Shown: positions 16,442 to 25,605, numbered from the stretch's first letter. The stretch is 64,000 bases of DNA from Streptomyces sp. NBC_01233 (GCF_035989305.1 NZ_CP108514.1:2232501-2296500); one strand, 5' to 3'. Numbers and translations are program-made. The notes: generated by a model from the letters alone, not told the origin.

Positions 16442-17594
16442 CGGGTACCTCCATCTCGATCGTCGTGCCCTGACCGGGCTCCGAGTGCACGGTGAGCCGG
16501 CCTCCGACGCCGTCCGCGCGGTCCCGCATGGAGACCAGGCCCAGGTGACGGCCCGCCCGGCGGACGAACCGGGGGTCGAAGCCCTTGCCGGAGTCGACGA
16601 CCTTGAGGACCGCGCCGCCGGCGGGCGTCCGGGTGAGGGCGACCTCGACGCGGTCGCCGCCCGAGTGGCGCAGGGCGTTGTGGAGGGCCTCCTGTGCGAC
16701 GCGGAGGACTGCTTCCTCCTGGGTCGCGGGGAGGGCCCGTACGCCGTCACACGTGAAGGTGACGTGCGCGGTGTGGGCGCGGTCGAGTACGTGGACGTGC
16801 GTGCGCAGGGTGGCGACCAGTCCGTCCTCGTCCAGTGCGGCGGGGCGGAGCTCGGTCACGGCGGCACGCAGTTCGTCGGCGGCCTCCGCCGCAAGGGCGG
16901 CCACCTGCTGGAGCTCGTCCTTGGCGCGGGCCGGGTCGCGGTCGACGAAGGCCACGGCGGCCTGGGCGGTGAGGCGGAGCGAGAAGAGCTTCTGGCTGAC
17001 GGCGTCGTGCAGCTCGTGGGCGAGCCGTGAGCGCTCCTCGGCGATGGTGAGCTCGCGGCTGCGCTCGTAGAGGCGGGCGTTGGTGAGGGCGATGGCCGCG
17101 TGCTGGGCGAGGAGGGAGAGGAGCTCCTGGTCCTCGTCGGTGAAGCCGCGCGGGCCGCCCGGGGCGCTGCGCTTGTTCGCGAGGAAGATCGCGGCGAGGG
17201 TCTCCTCGCCGTCCCGGACGGGCATGCCGAGGAAGTCGGACATGTCGGGGTGGGCGGCGGGCCAGCCCTCGAAGCGCGGGTCCTCGCGTACGTCGGCCAG
17301 CCGTTGGGGGCCGTCCTCGTGGAGCATCGCGGCGAGGATGCCGTGCTGGCGGGGCAGCGGGCCGATGCGGCGCCACTGCTCCGTGCTGATGCCGTCCACG
17401 ACGAACTGGGCGAAGCCGCCGTGGTCGTCCGGGACGCCCAGGGCCGCGTACTCGGCGTCCAGGAGCTCGCGGGCCGACGCGACGATCGTGCGCAGGACGT
17501 CACGGACCTCCAGGCGGCGGCTCATGGCGAGCAGTGCGGTGCTCACCGCGGCCAGGCCGCTGCGGGGTCCGCCCGGTAGGGGGCTTGCGGTCAT
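16434..17594 (-). CDS. GAF-domain sensor histidine kinase (NarX/DesK class)
   Basis: The 386-residue protein has no clear membrane segment. A GAF domain (about 25-175) is followed by a HisKA_3 dimerisation motif, AEERSRLAHELHDAVS, with His196 as likely phospho-acceptor. The ATPase domain has NALRHSGG and DSGKGFDP. It is the cognate kinase of the overlapping response regulator. The start at 17594 has a GTGAGG site; a start 48 nt earlier is possible. Confidence 0.94.
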   Translation of the reverse strand: MTASPLPGGPRSGLAAVSTALLAMSRRLEVRDVLRTIVASARELLDAEYAALGVPDDHGGFAQFVVDGISTEQWRRIGPLPRQHGILAAMLHEDGPQRLADVREDPRFEGWPAAHPDMSDFLGMPVRDGEETLAAIFLANKRSAPGGPRGFTDEDQELLSLLAQHAAIALTNARLYERSRELTIAEERSRLAHELHDAVSQKLFSLRLTAQAAVAFVDRDPARAKDELQQVAALAAEAADELRAAVTELRPAALDEDGLVATLRTHVHVLDRAHTAHVTFTCDGVRALPATQEEAVLRVAQEALHNALRHSGGDRVEVALTRTPAGGAVLKVVDSGKGFDPRFVRRAGRHLGLVSMRDRADGVGGRLTVHSEPGQGTTIEMEVPGG

Positions 17595-17767
17595 GGCCTC
17601 ACCGTACCCGCGGCCGTGACCTGCGGGATCGGGCCGGGGCATCCCCCGATGGACGTAGGTCCAAGGGACCCGTCCGGGTGGGGCCCGCGGCCGACGCGGC
17701 GCCGGGCGGGCCCTTCCTAGGTTGGGGGCATCTGCTGATCGGGATGGAAGAGGGCGAGGGAGCTGTC

Positions 17768-18841
17768 ATGTCGGTGGCGATCGTGACGGGGGCGTCCAGG
17801 GGGCTCGGCCGGGCACTGGCCGGGGAGCTGGCGGCGCGGGGCTGGGACCTGGTGCTGAGTGCGCGGGGGGCGGCGGCGCTGCAGGAGGCGGCGGCCGCGC
17901 TGGAGCGGCCCGGAGGCGTGCGGGTCGTGCCTGTGGCCGGGGACGTGTCCTCGGTGGCGCACCGGGCGGCGCTGGTGGCGGCGGCGCGGGAGCTGGGCGG
18001 GCTGGACCTGCTGGTGAACAACGCGGGGGTGCTGGGGGCGGAACCGCTGGTGCCGCTGGCAGTGCATTCGCTGGACGGGCTGCGCGAGGCGTTCGAGGTC
18101 AATGTGGTGGGGGCGCTGGGGCTGGTCCAGGAGGGGCTGCCGCTGCTGCGGGCCGCGGAGGCCGGGGCGGTGCTGAACATCAGCTCGGACGCGGCGGTGG
18201 TGGCGTACGCGACGTGGGGTGCGTACGGGGCGACCAAGGCAGCGGGGGATCTGCTGTCGGGCGTGCTGGCGGTGGAGGAACCGGGGCTGCGGGTGTGGTG
18301 GGCGGACCCGGGCTCGATGCGGACGCGGATGATGGCGGCGGCCGAGCCCGGGGAGGACCTGGCGGGGCTGCCGACGCCGGAGGAGGTGGCTCCGGCGCTG
18401 CTGCGGCTGGTGGCGGAGGGCCTGCCGAGCGGGCGCTACACGGCGGACGGCCTGTCGGCGGGACCAACGGCGGGGACGGGCCCGGAGGCCGACGGGGGGA
18501 CGGAGCGGGAGGCGGGCGCGGGGACGAGCGCGGCCGCCGACCCGGAAACCGGCCCGGCGGCGGGCGCGGGGGCGGGCCCGGCGGCCGGCACGCAAACCAG
18601 CCCGGAAGCCGGCACGGGGACGAGCCCGGTGGTCGGTGCACGGAGGGACCCGGAAGCCGGCACGGGAACCGGCTCGGCGGCCGGCGCAGGGACAGCTCAC
18701 GGGACGGCCGTGGGGACGAGCCCGGGGTCGGGGCCCGGGACGGGTGTCCTGGCGGGGCCCGGGACCGGTGTCCTGGCAGGGCCCGGGACCGGTGTCCTGG
18801 CAGGGCCCGGGACGGGTGCCGGGGTTGGGGGTGGGCGGTGA
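17768..18841 (+). CDS. short-chain dehydrogenase with long repetitive tail
   Basis: Residues 1 to ~215 form an SDR domain: TGASRGLG cofactor loop, NNAG, Ser in NISSDAA, and YGATK for the catalytic Tyr and Lys. Residues ~220-357 are low complexity, mostly Gly, Thr, Ala, Pro and Glu. The tail includes three copies of an eight-residue unit, Gly-Thr-Gly-Val-Leu-Ala-Gly-Pro. SDRs normally end near residue 240, so the tail is an unusual extension. The stop overlaps the next gene's GTG. Substrate unknown. Confidence 0.85.
   Translation: MSVAIVTGASRGLGRALAGELAARGWDLVLSARGAAALQEAAAALERPGGVRVVPVAGDVSSVAHRAALVAAARELGGLDLLVNNAGVLGAEPLVPLAVHSLDGLREAFEVNVVGALGLVQEGLPLLRAAEAGAVLNISSDAAVVAYATWGAYGATKAAGDLLSGVLAVEEPGLRVWWADPGSMRTRMMAAAEPGEDLAGLPTPEEVAPALLRLVAEGLPSGRYTADGLSAGPTAGTGPEADGGTEREAGAGTSAAADPETGPAAGAGAGPAAGTQTSPEAGTGTSPVVGARRDPEAGTGTGSAAGAGTAHGTAVGTSPGSGPGTGVLAGPGTGVLAGPGTGVLAGPGTGAGVGGGR
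18741..18812. repeat. three 24-bp tandem repeats in SDR tail
   Basis: Units at 18741-18764, 18765-18788 and 18789-18812 share GGTGTCCTGGC-GGGCCCGGGA. The last two are identical and the first differs at two bases. The unit keeps the reading frame, adding eight residues per copy. Confidence 0.92.
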
Positions 18842-19998
18842 GCGCGGGGCGTGTTCAGGAGGGGGGACTGCATATACCGGACATTCCGCCGGAGCTGCTG
18901 GCCCGCGTTCCGGCCGAGCAGCGGGGGCCCGGGCTCGGGCGGGACGCGGTGCGGCTGCTGGTGTCCGGGGTCGGTGGCGAGGTGTTGCTGCGCGCCTTCC
19001 GGGAGCTGCCCGCGCTGCTGCGGGCCGGGGACGTACTGGTGGTGAACACGTCGACGACGCTGGCGGCCGCCGTGGACGCCCGGCTCGGCGGCGATGAGCT
19101 GGTGGTGCACTTCTCGACCCGGGGCGACGACGGCCGCTGGGCGGTGGAGCTGCGCGCCCCGGCGGGCGGGGGGACGACCGGGCCCCGCGCCGGGGGTCCC
19201 GCGGGGGCGGTGGTGGAGCTGCCGGGAGGGCAGGCCCTCGTACTGGAGGAGCCGCTCGCGGCGGGGGCGGACCGGCTGTGGTGGGCGCGGCCCGTACGGA
19301 AGGGGCGGCGCGCAGCGCCTGCGCCAGGGGCGGGGGCCGGGCGGGACGGCGTACCGGCGCTGCTGCGGGCGTACGGGCGGCCGATCCGGTACGGGTACAC
19401 GGAGCGGGACCAGCCGCTGTCGGCCTACCAGACGGTGTTCGCGGTGCCGGCCGCCGACGGGTCGGGCTCGGCGGAGATGCCGAGTGCGGGACGGCCCTTC
19501 ACGGCGGAGCTGGTGGCGCGGCTGGTGAGCCGGGGGGTGCAGTTCGCGCCGCTGACCCTGCACACGGGGGTGGCCTCGCAGGAGGCGCACGAGCCGCCGT
19601 ACCCGGAGCGGTACGAGGTGCCGGCGACCACGGCGTGGCTGGTGAACGCCGCCAGGGCCAGTGGGGGGAGGGTGATCGCGGTGGGGACCACGGCGGTGCG
19701 GGCCCTGGAGTCGGCCGCGGACGCGCGCGGGGTGGTGCGCCCGGCCGGCGGGTGGACCGATCTGGTGGTGACGCCGGAGCGCGGGGTACGGGTGGTGGAC
19801 GGGCTGCTCACCGGGCTGCACGAGCCGGAGGCGTCCCACCTGCTGATGCTGGAGGCGGTCGCGGGGCGGGCCGCCGTACGGCTCGGGTATGCCGAGGCAC
19901 TGGCCCGTCTCTGCCTTTGGCACGAGTTCGGGGACGTCCATCTGCTACTCAAGGATGAGAATCGTGACGGATTGAATTGCTTCAGCAACGCACGGTGA
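18838..19998 (+). CDS. QueA-like S-adenosylmethionine:tRNA ribosyltransferase-isomerase
   Basis: The 386-residue protein carries the QueA core: PAEQRG near the start, LLRAGDVLVVNTSTTL, GRPIRYGYTE, the central FTAELVARLVSRGVQFAPLTLHTG, ERYEVPATTAWLVN, GTTAVRALESAA, GWTDLVVTPE, and ASHLLMLEAVAG. True QueA transfers the ribosyl group of SAM to preQ1 in tRNA. No other queuosine genes are nearby, so a changed substrate is possible. The GTG start overlaps the SDR stop (GTGA). Confidence 0.88.
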   Translation: MSAGRVQEGGLHIPDIPPELLARVPAEQRGPGLGRDAVRLLVSGVGGEVLLRAFRELPALLRAGDVLVVNTSTTLAAAVDARLGGDELVVHFSTRGDDGRWAVELRAPAGGGTTGPRAGGPAGAVVELPGGQALVLEEPLAAGADRLWWARPVRKGRRAAPAPGAGAGRDGVPALLRAYGRPIRYGYTERDQPLSAYQTVFAVPAADGSGSAEMPSAGRPFTAELVARLVSRGVQFAPLTLHTGVASQEAHEPPYPERYEVPATTAWLVNAARASGGRVIAVGTTAVRALESAADARGVVRPAGGWTDLVVTPERGVRVVDGLLTGLHEPEASHLLMLEAVAGRAAVRLGYAEALARLCLWHEFGDVHLLLKDENRDGLNCFSNAR

Positions 19999-20282
19999 GA
20001 CCGCTACGTACCCGATGTGAGCCCGCACATAGGACGCACATCACTTACGAAGCTCCCTAGTGGACAGGTAAAGGTCCTGTCAGCACGGGCGCACGTAGCG
20101 CCGAGGCCGGAATTCCGGCCTCGGCGCCCGACCCTGATCCACTAAGCGGGATCGTACGTCACACCTTTGCCACAGCTTTTTGCCACCGCTAAGAATTGCC
20201 CTCGTCGCACAGCGCCGCGGCGGATCCCGGATTCTCGTGGCGCTTTCCTGCGGCTCCCGCGATTCGAAGAGGTTGCCCCGCC
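19999..20282. other. gene-free stretch upstream of the secreted transglycosylase
   Basis: This 284-nt intergenic region contains a perfect 30-bp palindrome (20098-20127) and presumably the promoter and a long 5' leader of the next gene. I looked for a c-di-AMP (ydaO) riboswitch, sometimes found before streptomycete cell-wall hydrolase genes, and could not recognise its conserved blocks. Confidence 0.5.
20098..20127. terminator. 30-bp perfect palindrome, probable terminator of the queA-like gene
   Basis: GCGCCGAGGCCGG is mirrored perfectly around a central AATT. It lies 100 nt after the queA-like stop and 155 nt before the transglycosylase start. No T-run follows. It could act as a terminator or as a protein-binding site. 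Confidence 0.55.
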
Positions 20283-20939
20283 ATGTCTGCTTCCCGCACT
20301 CCCGGTCACAGTCGTCTGACGAAGGCACACAAGCTGTCCATTGCCGGCGTCGCCACGTTCAGCGCCGCCGCGCTCGCCTTCTCCCTCGTCCCGGCCGACA
20401 CCGCCGAGGCCGGGACGGTCAACGCCGCTCCCGTCGCCTGGACCAAGGTCGTCGACGCCGCGCAGACCCAGGCCGTGCAGCAGCACCTCTCCGCGCAGCA
20501 GGTCGTCGCCGACAAGAAGGCCAAGGACGCGGAGAAGGCCAAGGCCGAGGCCGCCGCGAAGAAGGCCCGCGCGCAGAAGGAGGCCGCGAGCCGCTCCGCC
20601 GCCCGCACCCCCGTCTTCGCGAACAACCTGGACGGCTGGATCAAGGAAGCCCTCTTCATCATGAAGAAGGAGGGCATTCCGGGCACCTACGCCGGAATCC
20701 ACAAGAACATCATGCGCGAGTCCAGCGGTAACCCGATGGCGATCAACAACTGGGACATCAACGCCCAGAACGGCATCCCCAGCAAGGGTCTGCTCCAGGT
20801 CATCCTTCCGACCTTCAAGGCCTACCACGTCAAGGGCACCAAGTTCGACCAGTACGACCCGGTCGCCAACATCGTCGCCGCCTGCAACTACGCAGCCGAC
20901 CGCTACGGCTCGATGGACAACGTCAACAGCGCCTACTAG
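20283..20939 (+). CDS. secreted lytic transglycosylase (SLT domain)
   Basis: This 218-residue exported protein has a signal peptide in residues 1-43 (hydrophobic LSIAGVATFSAAALAFSLV, cleavage after ADTAEA). An Ala/Lys-rich helical linker spans about 75-105. The SLT domain contains catalytic Glu146 in MRESSGNP and the later INNWDINAQNGIPSKGLLQV block. It should cleave peptidoglycan glycan strands outside the cell. An ATG start with AAGAGG 7 nt upstream supports the call. Confidence 0.93.
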   Translation: MSASRTPGHSRLTKAHKLSIAGVATFSAAALAFSLVPADTAEAGTVNAAPVAWTKVVDAAQTQAVQQHLSAQQVVADKKAKDAEKAKAEAAAKKARAQKEAASRSAARTPVFANNLDGWIKEALFIMKKEGIPGTYAGIHKNIMRESSGNPMAINNWDINAQNGIPSKGLLQVILPTFKAYHVKGTKFDQYDPVANIVAACNYAADRYGSMDNVNSAY

Positions 20940-20966
20940 GCCACTGGCGTATCCCCAGCCCCCATG

Positions 20967-21010
20967 CGCCTCAGGGCGGCACCCGGACTTCCGGGTGCCG
21001 CCCTGAGGCG
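20967..21010. terminator. 20-bp stem terminator between convergent genes
   Basis: CGCCTCAGGGCGGCACCCGG (20967-20986) pairs perfectly with 20991-21010 across the loop ACTT, then TTTCGT follows. It serves the rightward transglycosylase gene and probably the leftward ABC transporter too. Confidence 0.92.
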
Positions 21011-21075
21011 TTTCGTGCGTGAGGTCCTGCGTACGGGCCCTGCCTGCAAGCCCTGCGTACGGGCCCTGCCGCGGA

Positions 21076-23592
21076 CTACTTGCCGGCGCGCATGACCTCG
21101 GGCTCGTGGCGGCGCAGCAGGCGCTGCACCAGGAAGCCGCAGGCGATGCCGAGGAGCAGCAGAACGGTGATGTTCAGGCTCCACTGGCCGACCGTGGCGT
21201 CCCAGAGCGGGTCGGTGTTGGTCGGGTTGTCGCGGTCCCACGGCGGCATGAGCTTGCCGAGGTTCAGCGTGGTGCCGGCGGCGGCGACGGCCCAGCGGGA
21301 CGGCATCAGCCAGGCGAACTGCTCCAGGCCCGGGGAGTCGTAGACCTGGAAGAGGATGCCGGTGAAGACGACCTGGACGATCGCGAACATGACCAGCAGC
21401 GGCATGGTCTTCTCGGCGGTCTTCACCAGCGAGGAGATCACCAGGCCGAACATCATCGAGGTGAAGCCGAGCGCGATGACCGACAGGCAGAGCTCGACGG
21501 CCGGCGGCATCAGCAGGCCCTCGGTCGGGAGGTCGCGCGGGAAGAAGCCGATCCCGCAGATGATCACGCCCTGGATGGCCGTGATGACGCCGAGGACGAT
21601 CACCTTCGACATGAGGTACGCCGACCGGGAGAGGCCGGTCGCGCGCTCACGCTCGTAGATGACGCGTTCCTTGATCAGCTCACGGACCGAGTTGGCGGCG
21701 CCCGAGAAGCACATGCCGACCGCGAGGATCAGCATGATCGTGCCGGCGTCGCCGTTGAACTGGGACGGCGGCTTCGGCGGCGCGAGGCCGAAGGTCGCGG
21801 GGATGACCGTGGAGACCACGCCGAGCACCGCGGGCAGGATCAGCATCAGGCCGATGAAGCCCTTGTCGGAGGCGATCACCGAGACGTAGCGGCGGATCAG
21901 CGTCCACAGCTGCGAGCCCCAGCCCTGCGGCTTGGGCGGCATCATCTGCTGGGGCGACGGCATCGCGACGGACTGCGGGGCGACCGCGTCGATGTCGGCG
22001 GCGTACAGCTGGTAGTGCTGCGAGCCCTTCCAGCGGCCGGCCCAGTCGTAGTCGCGGTAGTTCTCGAAGGCCGAGAAGACGTCCGCCCACGTGGTGTAGC
22101 CGAAGAAGTTCAGCGCCTCGTCCGGCGGACCGAAGTACGCGACCGAACCGCCGGGGGCCATGACCAGCAGCTTGTCGCAGATGGCCAGCTCGGCGACCGA
22201 GTGGGTGACGACGAGGACCGTGCGGCCGTCGTCGGCGAGGCCGCGCAGCAGCTGCATGACGTCGCGGTCCATGCCCGGGTCGAGGCCGGAGGTCGGCTCG
22301 TCCAGGAAGATCAGCGAGGGCTTGGTGAGCAGCTCCAGGGCCACGGACACGCGCTTGCGCTGACCACCGGAGAGCGCGGTGATCTTCTTGTCCTTGTGGA
22401 TGTCGAGCTTGAGCTCGCGCAGCACCTCGTCGATGCGGGCGGCGCGCTCGGACTCGGCGGTGTCCCCGGGGAAGCGGAGCTTGGCCGCGTACTTGAGCGC
22501 GGTGCTGACCTTCAGCTCCTTGTGCAGGATGTCGTCCTGCGGGACCAGGCCGATGCGCTGGCGGAGCTCCGCGAACTGCTTGTACAGGTTGCGGTTGTCG
22601 TAGAGGACGTCGCCCTGGTCGGCGGGCCGGTAACCGGTCAGCGCCTTGAGCAGGGTGGACTTGCCGGAGCCGGAGGGGCCGATGACGCCGATCAGCGACT
22701 TCTCCGGGACGCCGAAGGTGACGTCCTTGAGGATCTGCTTGCCGCCGTCGACGGTGACCGTGAGGTGGCGGGCCGAGAAGGAGACCTCGCCGGTGTCGAC
22801 GAACTCCTCGAGGCGGTCGCCGACGATGCGGAACGTCGAGTGGCCGACGCCGACGATGTCGTTCGGACCGAGCAGCGCGGTGCCGGACTTGGCCAGCGGC
22901 TGGCCGTTGACGTAGGTGCCGTTGTGGCTGCCGAGGTCGTGGATCTCGAAGCGGCCGCCGGGCATCGAGCGGAACTCGGCGTGGTGGCGGGAGACCTGGA
23001 GGTCGGAGACCACCAGCTCGTTCTCCAGCGCACGGCCGATCCGCATGACGTGGCCCAGCGAGAGCTGGTGGAACGTCGTCGGGCTGCGGTCGCCGTAGGC
23101 CGGGGCCCCACCCTGCGCCGGGCGGGGCGCGCCGCCGCCCTGCTGGTGCGGGAGGTGCGCCTGCGGCTGCTGTTGGTACGGAGCCTGCTGCTGCTGTTCC
23201 CAGGCCTGCTGCTGGGGCTGCTGCTGCGGAGCCTGGTACGCCGGGGCCTGCGGCTGGGCGTACGCCTGGGCCTGCTGGGCCACGGCCGGCTGCGGCGCGG
23301 CGGCGGCGCTCAGGTTCAGCCGCGGGCCGTCGGTCGCGTTGCCCAGGTGGACCGGCGTGCCGGGCACGAGCTGGGTCTGCTGGACCCGCGCCCCGTGCAC
23401 GTAGGTGCCGTTGGTGCTGCCGTGGTCCTCGATGCCCCAACTCTGGCCGTTCCAGGCGATGGTGGCATGCCGCCACGACACCCGCGCGTCGTCGATCACC
23501 ACGTCTCCCTGGGGATCACGCCCCAGCGAGTACGACCTGGACGGATCGAGCGTCCAGGTCCTTCCATTCAATTCCAGTACGAGTTCCGGCAC
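21076..23592 (-). CDS. double-FHA ABC transporter (ABCG-like, Rv1747-type)
   Basis: The 838-residue fusion has FHA domain 1 (SLGRDPQGDVVIDD, WRHA, STNGTY), a Gln/Pro/Ala-rich linker (about 100-165), and FHA domain 2 (RIGRALENELVV, SRHHAEF, HNGTYVNG). The ATPase has GPSGSGKST, LSGGQRKR and LIFLDEPTSGLD. A C-terminal ABC2-type membrane domain has about six hydrophobic segments. The order matches mycobacterial Rv1747, where FHA domains bind phosphothreonine and couple transport to Ser/Thr kinases. The exported substrate is unknown. Confidence 0.93.
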   Translation of the reverse strand: MPELVLELNGRTWTLDPSRSYSLGRDPQGDVVIDDARVSWRHATIAWNGQSWGIEDHGSTNGTYVHGARVQQTQLVPGTPVHLGNATDGPRLNLSAAAAPQPAVAQQAQAYAQPQAPAYQAPQQQPQQQAWEQQQQAPYQQQPQAHLPHQQGGGAPRPAQGGAPAYGDRSPTTFHQLSLGHVMRIGRALENELVVSDLQVSRHHAEFRSMPGGRFEIHDLGSHNGTYVNGQPLAKSGTALLGPNDIVGVGHSTFRIVGDRLEEFVDTGEVSFSARHLTVTVDGGKQILKDVTFGVPEKSLIGVIGPSGSGKSTLLKALTGYRPADQGDVLYDNRNLYKQFAELRQRIGLVPQDDILHKELKVSTALKYAAKLRFPGDTAESERAARIDEVLRELKLDIHKDKKITALSGGQRKRVSVALELLTKPSLIFLDEPTSGLDPGMDRDVMQLLRGLADDGRTVLVVTHSVAELAICDKLLVMAPGGSVAYFGPPDEALNFFGYTTWADVFSAFENYRDYDWAGRWKGSQHYQLYAADIDAVAPQSVAMPSPQQMMPPKPQGWGSQLWTLIRRYVSVIASDKGFIGLMLILPAVLGVVSTVIPATFGLAPPKPPSQFNGDAGTIMLILAVGMCFSGAANSVRELIKERVIYERERATGLSRSAYLMSKVIVLGVITAIQGVIICGIGFFPRDLPTEGLLMPPAVELCLSVIALGFTSMMFGLVISSLVKTAEKTMPLLVMFAIVQVVFTGILFQVYDSPGLEQFAWLMPSRWAVAAAGTTLNLGKLMPPWDRDNPTNTDPLWDATVGQWSLNITVLLLLGIACGFLVQRLLRRHEPEVMRAGK

Positions 23593-23824
23593 TCCAGCCC
23601 CACTTAAGTCCCCCGAGAATCCCCCATGACGTCAGGGAGTCTAGGGATGGCGAACATCCGGGGGAACTATTTCAGGCCCGCAGCCGTATGTGGAATCCGG
23701 GCCTTGCCGGGGCGTCTACGACTGCCCGTTGACGGGGGCGAAAGTCACCCGGAGAGTGAGATACGGGACTTCTCGCCCGGAGGTCCCCTCGCGTACCGCT
23801 CGGTAGGCATCGGGGGTTCACCGC

Positions 23825-25351
23825 ATGCGCCGCATTCGTTGGGGAGACGTGCTCGTGTCCGCGGCCGCCGCCGTGGGCTGGTGCCTGATCGTGATGGCGG
23901 GGGTGGCCGGGCTGGGGCTGCACCTGCTGGGCGCCGACGCCGCGGGAGGGTCGCTCGGGGCGATGACGGCCGCCGTGGTGGTCCTCGCGGTCGGCGGCAC
24001 CGTAACCCCCTCGGGTGAGGTGTCGGCCTTCGGAGTCGTCGGGGCGGGTGCCGAAACCTCCCTGGACGTCATGCCCTTGGGGGTGGCACTGGCCGGGGCG
24101 CTGGTCCTGGGGTGCGTGTTCGTGCGCTCGCTGCGGGCCGGGGCGGGCCCCGGTGAGACGGCCGCCCGGGTCCTCGTGCTCACGGCGCTGTTCGTCGCGA
24201 CGGCGGGCGCGCTGGCGTGGGCCGGGCACGACGTGGTCACCCTCGACGGGACGGTGCTGCCCAAGACCCCCGCGAAGGTGGAGATCCCGGGGATCGGGGA
24301 CATCGGCGGGCTGCTCCCCGACCGCATCGGGGACCTGATCGAGACGCGGACCCGGGTCGGGTTCTCGGTGGAGACCGGGCCGACGCTGCTGGGCGCGGGG
24401 CTGTGGGCGCTCGCCGTGCTGGCGGTGGCCCTGCTGGTCTCACGGCGCGGGCCGGCCGCGCTCGCCCGGATCCGCCCGGCCGCCTCGGCGGTGGTGGCGA
24501 TGCTGCTGGTCGCGGTGGCGGCCGGGCTGGCCGCGGCGGTGTGGGCGGCGCTGGGCGACGCCCATCCGCGGCGGGTCATCGGGGCCGCACTGCTGGGGGC
24601 GCCGAACGGAAGCTGGCTGGGGGTGCTGCTGGGGCTGTTCGTGCCGGTGCGCGGCCGGGCCGAGGGGGAGCCGGCCCGGCTGCTGCCCGATCCGCTGGAC
24701 GACCTGCTGGCCGTGTCCGCGCAGGAGCCGGTGACGGTGGCCCGCCTCGCGGAGTACGACGGCCGGGTCTGGCTGCTGGTCGCGGGGGTGGCCCTGCTGC
24801 TGCTCTACGCGGGCGTGCTGGCGGCCGTACGGACACCCGTACGCGCTGCGGGGCGCGGGGTGCTCGGATGCGCGGCGCGGCTGTCGGCGGTCACGGCGGC
24901 GGCCCTGGCGGGGCTGGTGTGGCTGACCGGGCTCTCGGCGGACGCGTCGCTGGCGGTGCTGGGGGTGGACGCGGTGGACGCCGGGGTCGAGCTGCGGGGG
25001 TCCCTTCCGCTCGCCCTCGTACTGGGCGCGGTGTGGGGAGCGGTCGCCGGGGCGGCGGGCGCGGTCCTGGCACCCCGGCCCCGGGCGGCCCTCCCCGGCG
25101 TGCCGGGCCCCGTCCGGGAGTGGCCCGACCCCGAGGCGCCGACGGCCTCGTACCCCGCCGCCGTACCGTACGGCGGGCCCGCGCGCGGCCCGCAGCCCGG
25201 GGCGGCCGGGGAGGCGGACGGCTCGTGGGACGTGACCGTGACCGGCATCCCGCCCTGGTCACCCAGGTCTCCGAAGCCGCCCCGCCGGGAGCCCTTCACC
25301 CCGCCTCCGCCGCCGGGAGCGCCCCCGCCCCCGCCGAAGCCTCCGCGATGA
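23825..25351 (+). CDS. streptophobe-family membrane protein
   Basis: The 508-residue protein has about ten hydrophobic segments rich in Ala, Val, Leu and Gly, and a cytoplasmic tail very rich in Pro (PPPPPGAPPPPPKPP). The length and composition match the NCBI streptophobe family, abundant in Streptomyces and without known function. It is divergent from the FHA-ABC gene; the 232-nt spacer should hold both promoters. Confidence 0.8.
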   Translation: MRRIRWGDVLVSAAAAVGWCLIVMAGVAGLGLHLLGADAAGGSLGAMTAAVVVLAVGGTVTPSGEVSAFGVVGAGAETSLDVMPLGVALAGALVLGCVFVRSLRAGAGPGETAARVLVLTALFVATAGALAWAGHDVVTLDGTVLPKTPAKVEIPGIGDIGGLLPDRIGDLIETRTRVGFSVETGPTLLGAGLWALAVLAVALLVSRRGPAALARIRPAASAVVAMLLVAVAAGLAAAVWAALGDAHPRRVIGAALLGAPNGSWLGVLLGLFVPVRGRAEGEPARLLPDPLDDLLAVSAQEPVTVARLAEYDGRVWLLVAGVALLLLYAGVLAAVRTPVRAAGRGVLGCAARLSAVTAAALAGLVWLTGLSADASLAVLGVDAVDAGVELRGSLPLALVLGAVWGAVAGAAGAVLAPRPRAALPGVPGPVREWPDPEAPTASYPAAVPYGGPARGPQPGAAGEADGSWDVTVTGIPPWSPRSPKPPRREPFTPPPPPGAPPPPPKPPR

Positions 25352-25409
25352 GGTGGGCTGGGGGGCCGCTGCGCGGAGCCGTCCCCTACCCGCCCTTCCA
25401 CCGTTCCCA

Positions 25410-25479
25410 GGGGCTCCGCCCCAGACCCCGCTCCTCAATCGCCGGAGGGCTGGAAGATCCAGCCCTCCGGCGATTGAGG
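25410..25479. repeat. streptomycete intergenic palindromic repeat
   Basis: GGGGCTCCGCCCCAGACCCC leads into a perfect 22-bp stem (25433-25454 with 25458-25479, loop AGA) built on CTCAATCGCCGGAGGGCTGG. It has the same consensus as 15194-15240. Placed after the streptophobe gene, it probably also works as a terminator. Confidence 0.85.
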
Positions 25480-25605
25480 CGATCTTTCAGGCTCGCCGGC
25501 ATGTGCAGCGGTGCCGCACCGGGTCGTTCGCTTGGTCGGCGCGACCGTTCAAGACGTGGGACGGGGGTCCTGGGCTCGGGGTCGGGAAGATACGGTGAGG
25601 GCACC

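Noticed and set aside
17722..19998. One large 758-codon gene covering both the SDR and the QueA-like protein
   Set aside because: The SDR domain is in another frame; the open upstream part of this frame is Gly-rich shadow sequence, and the QueA-like part starts at the GTG at 18838.
20130..20282. Possible c-di-AMP (ydaO) riboswitch upstream of the transglycosylase gene
   Set aside because: The conserved blocks of that riboswitch are not recognisable; only the unrelated 30-bp palindrome stands out.
21019..23607. 862-codon rightward open frame over the FHA-ABC gene
   Set aside because: A shadow of a clear leftward transporter gene with all ABC and FHA motifs.
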